A stretch of DNA of 64,000 nt from Aureimonas sp. SK2 (GTDB taxonomy: Bacteria > Pseudomonadota > Alphaproteobacteria > Rhizobiales > Rhizobiaceae): assembly GCF_029813115.1 (NCBI RefSeq), contig NZ_JAPZDS010000012.1:1-64000 (forward strand), written 5' to 3'. Shown in pieces: positions 58,848-64,000 of the stretch. Position numbers and translations under genes: made by a program. The notes under the pieces were generated by a model. It made no database searches and was not told where the DNA came from. It saw only the letters and a program-made list of their open reading frames with translations. The first letter of the stretch is position 1; every line of letters begins with the position of its first letter.

Positions 58848-59708
58848 TCAGCCCTCGAAACGCTCCTTGCGAAGCGACCCGTCGGCATTGATCTCGACGC
58901 GCACCTCCCGGCCGGACGCGTCCTTGGCGTCGGCCTCGACATGGTGCTTCTTCACCTCGAAGTCGCCGTCATAGGTGTAGCCGAGCTTCTCGATCGCGGC
59001 GCGCGCCGCATCCTCGGCCATCGGGGGCGTGAACGGCTCGCGCTCGGCGACGCGGTTGTCGTCGTCCACCTTGATCTCCCACATCGCACCGGCCGCATCC
59101 TTGACGGTGAACTCGGCATGGTGCTTCTTGGTGTCGGTCAGCGTGACCTCGGTGTAGCCGGCGTCCGTCAGTGCCTTCGTGGCCGCAGCCTCGTCCACGC
59201 CGCCGCCGAACCAGCCGCGTTCGGCACGCTCGCCGCGCTTCGGCGGGCCGTCCTCGCCGCGCGGTCCGTGGCGCGGGCCATCGCGATCCGGGCCGCGGCC
59301 CGGGCCGCGCGGTCCGTCACGCTCCGGGCGCGGACGCTCCAGGGCGATGCGCTCGGCGCCGCCCACGCTGATCGAGCGGGCGTCGATCTGGCCGCGCTCG
59401 AAGCGGCCGTCCACCGACACGGTGTCGCCGACCTTGACGAGGGTCCCGCGCTCGCCGCGTGGCCCGAGTTCGACCAGCGTGCGACCCGTCGCGTCCTCCA
59501 GGACGAAGCGGTTGCCGAAGACTTCGGCGACACGGCCTTCGAGACGCAGGTCGTTCATGTCGCGCAGCTCGTTCACGGTGGCGGTGCGGGGCGCGGGCGG
59601 TGCGGGCGGCATGGCGTTCTGCGCGAAGGCGAGCGTCGAGCCGGCCAGGAGCGGAAGGGACAGCGCGGCGATGCCGATGCGGCGCTTCAGGGAAGGGGTC
59701 GTCTTCAT
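58848..59708 (-). CDS. Secreted protein with an OB-like region and two PepSY domains
   Basis: 286 aa. Signal peptide ~1-29 (RRIGIAALSLPLLAGSTLAFAQ). Residues ~40-120 look like an OB-fold bacterial domain (GRVAEVFGNRFVLEDATGRTLVELGP...VKVGDTVSVDG). A Gly/Arg/Asp-rich linker (~126-165) follows. Two PepSY-type repeats end the protein (~170-215, KKHHAEFTVKDAAG; ~230-285, EVKKHHVEADAKDASG). It is divergent from a two-component system, so it is a plausible target or periplasmic modulator of that sensor. No enzymatic function is assigned. Confidence 0.82.
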   Translation of the reverse strand: MKTTPSLKRRIGIAALSLPLLAGSTLAFAQNAMPPAPPAPRTATVNELRDMNDLRLEGRVAEVFGNRFVLEDATGRTLVELGPRGERGTLVKVGDTVSVDGRFERGQIDARSISVGGAERIALERPRPERDGPRGPGRGPDRDGPRHGPRGEDGPPKRGERAERGWFGGGVDEAAATKALTDAGYTEVTLTDTKKHHAEFTVKDAAGAMWEIKVDDDNRVAEREPFTPPMAEDAARAAIEKLGYTYDGDFEVKKHHVEADAKDASGREVRVEINADGSLRKERFEG

Positions 59709-59847
59709 GATCGACAGATCCTTGTCGGTTGCGGATGACGCCCCTTCTATCCCTCGCCCCGAAACCCCTCCTGAACCACGCGGTTCAGATTCCGTTCAGG
59801 CGGCAGGCATAGGTCGGGCAGACGGTCACAAAGGAAGAAGAACCCTC

Positions 59848-60519
59848 ATGCGCGTGCTTCTGGTCGAGGACGACGCGGGCTTGGCCGCCGAGATCGCGGG
59901 CGCGCTGCGGGCCGAGAACTTCGCCGTGGACCATGCCGACAACGGCGTGGACGGCCTGCATCTCGGCGACACCGAGCTCTTCGACGCGGCCGTGCTCGAC
60001 CTCGGCCTGCCGGGCCTCGGCGGCATCGAGGTCCTGCGCGGCTGGCGCGCGGCGGGGCGCGACCTGCCGGTCCTGATCCTCACCGCGCGCGACGGTTGGA
60101 GCGATAAGGTGCAGGGCTTCAAGGCCGGCGCCGACGACTATCTCGTCAAGCCGTTCCGCGTGGAGGAACTGGTGATGCGCCTGCGCGCCCTGGTGCGCCG
60201 CTCGCGCGGCCATGCCGACGCCCGGATCTCCTGCGGCGCCCTCACCTTCGACGCGCAGGTCGGCACGTTCGAGCGCGACGGCCTGCCCTTGAAGCTCACC
60301 GCTCTCGAATGGCGCGTCCTGTCTTGCCTGATGCTGCGCAAGGAGATCGTGGTGCCCCGCGCCGACCTGATGGAGCGCGTCTACGAGGGGGACGCCGAGG
60401 TGGATTCCAATTCCGTCGAGGTCATCATCGCCCGCCTGCGCCGCAAGATTGGCCATGCGATGATCGAGACCGTGCGCGGCCTCGGCTACCGTCTGACGGC
60501 CGGCGAGGTTGCGGGATGA
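59848..60519 (+). CDS. OmpR/PhoP-family response regulator
   Basis: 223-aa DNA-binding response regulator. Receiver domain ~1-115: acidic pocket VEDD, phosphorylated Asp51 (AVLDLGLPG), Thr/Lys switch (ILTARD, YLVKPF). The OmpR-type winged helix ~125-220 ends VRGLGYRL. ATG 59848 has AAGGAAG upstream. The stop overlaps the ATG of the sensor kinase by four bases. It is divergent from the PepSY gene, whose promoter region of about 139 bp it shares. Confidence 0.95.
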   Translation: MRVLLVEDDAGLAAEIAGALRAENFAVDHADNGVDGLHLGDTELFDAAVLDLGLPGLGGIEVLRGWRAAGRDLPVLILTARDGWSDKVQGFKAGADDYLVKPFRVEELVMRLRALVRRSRGHADARISCGALTFDAQVGTFERDGLPLKLTALEWRVLSCLMLRKEIVVPRADLMERVYEGDAEVDSNSVEVIIARLRRKIGHAMIETVRGLGYRLTAGEVAG

Positions 60520-61928
60520 CGGTTCCCGCCCGGTTGCGCAATCTGTCGCTGCGAGCGCGCCTGACCCTGTCGGCCGCGCTCTTCGTGCTGGCCGCCGTCC
60601 TCGTCACCGGCTTCCTGATCGGCACCGTTCTGGAGCGTTTCGTGCGCGGCGAGGTCGCCGGACGGCTGGATCTCCAGATCGCGACGATCGAGGCCGCGCT
60701 CCTCAATCCACCGCCCCCGGGCGAGCCGCGGCGCGGCCGCCGCCCGCCCGGGCCGCCCTCCTTCGCCCGCGCGCTGGAGGACATCGACGGCGCGCCCTTC
60801 GACCGGCCGCGGGGGGACTGGTTCTGGCAGGTCGAAATCGACGGCCAGGTCGTCGGCCGCTCGCGTTCCCTGGGAGACCGCGCCCTGGCGGTGGAGGACG
60901 ATCCGCCGGACATCGGCGGCGGGCCGCACAAGCTCGACCTCGCGCGCGGACCGGACGGCGAGGCCGTCGTCCTTCGCGAGGACGAGGTGGATCTGCCCGG
61001 CGGCCGCGAGGCCCGCATCCTGGCGGCGGCCCCCCGCCGGGCGATCGACGGCCCCTTGCGGGACGTGACGCTCCAGGTCGCCGCGACGCTGACGGGCCTC
61101 GGCGCGCTCCTCGTCGCTTCCATCTTCGCCCAGGTGCGCTTCGGTCTGAAGCCCCTCGACCAGCTCTGCGCGGCGCTCGCCCGCGTGCGCTCAGGCGAGC
61201 GGGAAAGCGTGGAAGGGCGCTATCCCGCCGAGCTGGAGCCGCTGCAGCGCGAGCTCAACGCCCTGATCGAGCAGGACGCGGCCAACCTACGGCAATCGCG
61301 CCTCCATGTCGCCAACCTCGCGCACGGACTGAAGACGCCGCTCGCGACCCTTTCGGCCGCCGCCGAGCGCCTGCCCGATCCGGAGGCGCGCGCCGGCTTT
61401 CTTGACCTCTCGGCCCTCATGGATCGGCGGGTGCGCCACCATCTGCGCCGTGCCCGCACGGCGGCCCTCGGCGGCCCGGTGCGCCAGCGCACGGACCTCG
61501 CCCGCCATTGCGAGGACCTGGCGCTGACGATCGCCAAGTTCGACCCGCGCGTCGCCGTGGAAACCCGGCTCGCCCCCGGCCTCTTCGTCGCCGTCGACCA
61601 GGAGGACCTCGACGAGATGCTGGGCAACCTCCTCGAGAACGCCTGCCGCCATGCGGGGTCGCGCGTCGTGCTCGAAACCCACCAGGACGGCGCGCAAGGC
61701 ATCGCCCGCATCGCCGACGACGGCCCGGGGCTCACGGAGGTCGAGATCGACGCCGTACTCCAACCCGGACGCCGGCTCGACGAGACGCGGCCCGGCCACG
61801 GGTTCGGCCTGCCGATCACGGCCGAGATCGCCGGCCTCTACGGCGGTCGCCTCACGCTCAGCCGCGCGCCGGAAGGGGGACTCGAAGCCCGCCTCGCACT
61901 GCCGCTCTCGGCCGCGTCCTCCGTCTGA
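60516..61928 (+). CDS. PhoQ-like sensor histidine kinase
   Basis: 470-aa inner-membrane sensor. TM helices are ~14-36 and ~186-206; the periplasmic part between them (~150 aa) has a Pro/Arg-rich patch (PPPPGEPRRGRRPPGPP). The dimerisation box has His270 (NLAHGLKTPLATLS), of the PhoQ type with G in place of the usual E. The ATPase has an N-box (NLLENACRHAG) and G-boxes (IADDGPGL; HGFGLPI). Stop is close to bluB. A cation or stress signal is possible by analogy to PhoQ, not shown. Confidence 0.92.
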   Translation: MTVPARLRNLSLRARLTLSAALFVLAAVLVTGFLIGTVLERFVRGEVAGRLDLQIATIEAALLNPPPPGEPRRGRRPPGPPSFARALEDIDGAPFDRPRGDWFWQVEIDGQVVGRSRSLGDRALAVEDDPPDIGGGPHKLDLARGPDGEAVVLREDEVDLPGGREARILAAAPRRAIDGPLRDVTLQVAATLTGLGALLVASIFAQVRFGLKPLDQLCAALARVRSGERESVEGRYPAELEPLQRELNALIEQDAANLRQSRLHVANLAHGLKTPLATLSAAAERLPDPEARAGFLDLSALMDRRVRHHLRRARTAALGGPVRQRTDLARHCEDLALTIAKFDPRVAVETRLAPGLFVAVDQEDLDEMLGNLLENACRHAGSRVVLETHQDGAQGIARIADDGPGLTEVEIDAVLQPGRRLDETRPGHGFGLPITAEIAGLYGGRLTLSRAPEGGLEARLALPLSAASSV

Positions 61929-61968
61929 AACCGCTTTCTTTCGCGCCCGAACGGTGGAACAGGGGCAC

Positions 61969-62595
61969 ATGGACCGCCTGCCGCCCCATGCCCTGCCCGA
62001 GTTCGAGACGCTGCTGCGCCTGCGCCGCGACGTGCGCCGGTTCCGACCGGAGCGGCTGCCCGACGACCTTACGGCGCATCTCCTGTCGCTGACGGCCCTC
62101 GCGCCGTCTGTCGGGCTCAGCCAGCCAACACGACTGGTGCTCGTGGACGACCCCGCCCGGCGCGAGGCGGTGCGGCAGGACTTCCGACGCCGCAATGCCG
62201 AGGCCCTCGTCCGAACGGCGCCTGAGCGGCAGGCCGCCTATGCGCGGCTGAAGCTCTCCGGCCTCGAGGAGGCGCCCGTCCAGATCGGTGTGTTCGCGGC
62301 CGGCGACCCGCCGCAGGGCCACGGGCTCGGCCGCCGCACCATGCCGGAAACGCTCGACCATTCGGCCGTGCTCGCGATCCATACCCTATGGCTGGCGGCC
62401 CGCGCGGCGGGCGTCGGCCTCGGCTGGGTGTCGATCCTTGATCCCGCCGCCGTCCACGCGGCGCTGGACGTCCCTGCCGACTGGCGCTTCGTCGCCTATC
62501 TCTGCTTGGGATGGCCTGTGGAGGACAGCGACGTGCCCGAACTCGAACGGGCGGGATGGGAAAGCCGACGCCCCGCCGTCATCCTGCGCCGCTGA
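61969..62595 (+). CDS. bluB: 5,6-dimethylbenzimidazole synthase
   Basis: Flavin-destructase that converts reduced FMN to DMB, the lower ligand of cobalamin, 208 aa. Nitroreductase-like fold with LRLRRDVRRFRPERLPDD and ALAPSVGLSQPTR near the start, and the BluB-specific segment GLGRRTMPETLDHSAV...WLAARAAGVGLGWVSI. AGGGG 3-4 nt before ATG. 40 nt after the kinase gene, probably co-transcribed. No other cobalamin gene is in the window. Confidence 0.93.
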   Translation: MDRLPPHALPEFETLLRLRRDVRRFRPERLPDDLTAHLLSLTALAPSVGLSQPTRLVLVDDPARREAVRQDFRRRNAEALVRTAPERQAAYARLKLSGLEEAPVQIGVFAAGDPPQGHGLGRRTMPETLDHSAVLAIHTLWLAARAAGVGLGWVSILDPAAVHAALDVPADWRFVAYLCLGWPVEDSDVPELERAGWESRRPAVILRR

Positions 62596-62607
62596 CGGCC
62601 CGGCCGG

Positions 62608-63099
62608 TCAGCAAAGGCTTTCGATATCCTCGTCGCTCAAGGTGGCGGGCACGATCGTCACGGGCACCGGAAAGGCCGATCCCGAGCCTGCGACGGCCGA
62701 GACCAGTGGCCCCGGCCCCTCGGCCGCGTCGCTCGCGGCGAGCACCAGGATCGCGATCTCGCGGTCGGCCTCGATCAGGGCGCGGATCTCCCCGACTGTC
62801 TTGCCCTCGCGCACGATCGTCTCGGGCTCCAGACCCACAGCCTCGCGGATCTCGTCCGTCACCCGGGCCATGCGCGTCTCGGCCTCTTCCATGGCCTCCG
62901 CGCGCATGATGTCGCCGACGCCCAGCCATTGCTGGAAGTCCGCCGCGTCGATCACGTAGAGAAACACCGCCGCGCCGCCCGACGCCTTGGCGCGTCGCGC
63001 CGCATAGGCCGCCGCGCGCCCGCATTCGGGCGTCTCGTCGATCACAGCCAGGAACTTGCGGCGGCCGCCTTCGCCCCGCCCGAGTCGCTTCGATACCAT
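62608..63099 (-). CDS. Universal stress protein (UspA family)
   Basis: 163-aa UspA-domain protein. The domain starts with FLAVIDETPECGRAAAYAARRAKASGG and ends in VPVTIVPATLSD. The GxxGxxxxG ATP-binding motif typical of one UspA branch is not clear, so it may not bind ATP. ATG 63099 is selected; an upstream in-frame ATG at 63159 is Pro/Ala-rich. 65 nt downstream of trpS on the same strand, which is the usual rhizobial neighbour. Confidence 0.88.
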   Translation of the reverse strand: MVSKRLGRGEGGRRKFLAVIDETPECGRAAAYAARRAKASGGAAVFLYVIDAADFQQWLGVGDIMRAEAMEEAETRMARVTDEIREAVGLEPETIVREGKTVGEIRALIEADREIAILVLAASDAAEGPGPLVSAVAGSGSAFPVPVTIVPATLSDEDIESLC

Positions 63100-63163
63100 G
63101 GCCGGACCATGCCAGCCCGCCGATGGGGCGGCAAGCGGCGGAGCACCCGGCCCCGCCAAGATC

Positions 63164-64000
63164 CTACCCGTTCAGCAGCCCGACGATGGACTTGACGTCG
63201 TGCATCGTGCGGTGAGCGATCGCGCCGGCGCGCTCGGCGCCCTCGCGCAGCGTCCGGTCGATCTCGGCGGGGTCGTCGAGGATGCGGCGCATTTCGGTGG
63301 CGATGGGCGCGAGCTTGTCGACGGCGAGGTCGGCGAGCGCCGGCTTGAACTCGGAGAAGGGTCGACCGCCGAAGTCGGCGAGGACGTCGGCCCTGGAGCG
63401 GCCGACGAGGGCGGCATAGATGCCGACGAGGTTGTCGGCCTCCGGGCGGCCGGCAAGGCCCGCGGTCTCGGAGGGCAGCGCGTCGGGGTCGGTCTTGGCC
63501 TTGCGGATCTTCTTGGCGATCGTGTCGGCGTCGTCGGTGAGGTTGATGCGGCTGAGGTCGGACGGGTCCGACTTCGACATCTTCTTGGAGCCGTCCTTGA
63601 GGCTCATGACGCGCGTCGCCGGCCCCTCGATCATCGGCTCGGCGAGCGGGAAATAGCCCTGCACGGTCTCCTCGCCCATCTGGATCGGGTGTCCGAGCCC
63701 CTTTTCCGCGATGCGGGCGGAGAAGTCGTGGTTGAACTTGGTCGCGATGTCGCGCGTCAGCTCCAGATGCTGCTTCTGGTCGTCGCCGACGGGCACGTGC
63801 GTCGCCCGGTAGAGAAGGATGTCGGCGGCCATGAGGCTGGGATAGGCGAGAAGGCCGAGCGAGGCACGCTCGCGGTCCTTGCCGGCCTTGTCCTTGAACT
63901 GGGTCATGCGCTCCATCCAGCCGATGCGCGCGACGCAGTTGAAGACCCAGGCGAGCTCGGCATGGCCCGACACGGCGGACTGGTTGAAGACGATGTGGCG
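63164..64000 (-). CDS. trpS: Tryptophanyl-tRNA synthetase (3' part; 5' end beyond window)
   Basis: C-terminal ~278 residues of a class I aminoacyl-tRNA synthetase that charges tRNA-Trp. The signature KMSKS is complete ([10 protein letters not shown]), with [15 protein letters not shown], the TrpS-specific segment, before it. At the window edge the frame reads through [18 protein letters not shown] and stays open, so the missing N-terminus with the HIGH-like motif lies beyond base 64000. Truncated by the window, not by mutation. uspA follows. Confidence 0.96.
   Translation of the reverse strand, partial: RHIVFNQSAVSGHAELAWVFNCVARIGWMERMTQFKDKAGKDRERASLGLLAYPSLMAADILLYRATHVPVGDDQKQHLELTRDIATKFNHDFSARIAEKGLGHPIQMGEETVQGYFPLAEPMIEGPATRVMSLKDGSKKMSKSDPSDLSRINLTDDADTIAKKIRKAKTDPDALPSETAGLAGRPEADNLVGIYAALVGRSRADVLADFGGRPFSEFKPALADLAVDKLAPIATEMRRILDDPAEIDRTLREGAERAGAIAHRTMHDVKSIVGLLNG

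Noticed and set aside
61929-61968. Cobalamin riboswitch before bluB
   Set aside because: Only 40 nt separate the kinase and bluB; too short, and no B12-box-like sequence was seen.
63164-64000. trpS as a truncated pseudogene
   Set aside because: The frame continues to the last base of the window with conserved sequence; the cut is the window edge.

Overview
This 64 kb window is a high-GC chromosomal segment of an alphaproteobacterium, most likely order Hyphomicrobiales (Rhizobiales). The evidence is the blocks ubiE-ubiB-coaBC-dut, mutM-echA-rpsT-dnaA-dnaN-recF, irr/fabA-fabB-fabI, pnp-rpsO-truB-rbfA-infB-ylxR-nusA-rimP and trmB-metK-praR-lnt-corC-ybeY-phoH-miaB, an Irr-type Fur protein, and a dense group of GANTC (CcrM) sites upstream of dnaA. 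Gene content would fit the Aurantimonadaceae, but that is only an impression. No rRNA, tRNA or CRISPR array was seen.

Layout. 1-3.5 kb: a visibly more A/T-rich accessory patch with a D-amino-acid-oxidase-like flavoenzyme, a divergent IclR regulator, a complete IS3-family element, and three tandem 22-bp repeats resembling one end of a Tn7/Tn5053/Mu-type transposon, stopping 19 bp short of the gyrB stop codon. 3.5-11.3 kb: gyrB, cytochrome P450, rpsU, MscS channel, cysK, a diguanylate cyclase. 11.3-16.7 kb (minus): ubiE-ubiB-vapB-vapC-coaBC-dut-lysE, a core operon into which a toxin-antitoxin pair has been built. 16.8-25.3 kb (plus): mutM, a 112-aa unknown, enoyl-CoA hydratase, rpsT, the dnaA control region, a rhodanese gene, dnaA, dnaN, recF, moeB-like. 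25.4-31.6 kb: a flavin oxidoreductase, an SH3 protein, irr, a secreted unknown, fabA-fabB-fabI. 31.6-35.2 kb: HAD phosphatase, hydrolase, aldo/keto reductase, and the ohrR/ohr peroxide-defence pair with two operator-like palindromes.

35.2-57.5 kb (minus) is a long run of translation, RNA-processing and envelope genes. It divides into pnp/rpsO/truB/rbfA/infB/ylxR/nusA/rimP, with a promoter and a terminator-like hairpin in the rimP leader, and trmB/metK/praR-like/lnt/corC/ybeY/phoH/miaB/plsC/rimI/tsaB/nfu. 57.6-64 kb: an HPP-CBS membrane protein, a secreted PepSY protein divergent from a PhoPQ-like two-component system, bluB, a universal stress protein and the 3' part of trpS, cut by the window edge.

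No large new multi-gene defence or biosynthetic system was found. The most interesting signals are the 22-bp repeat array next to gyrB, the nine GANTC sites upstream of dnaA, the vapBC module translationally chained to coaBC, and the rimP leader attenuator candidate. Start codons were set by eye from Shine-Dalgarno spacing and family N-termini, and several differ from the longest open frame.
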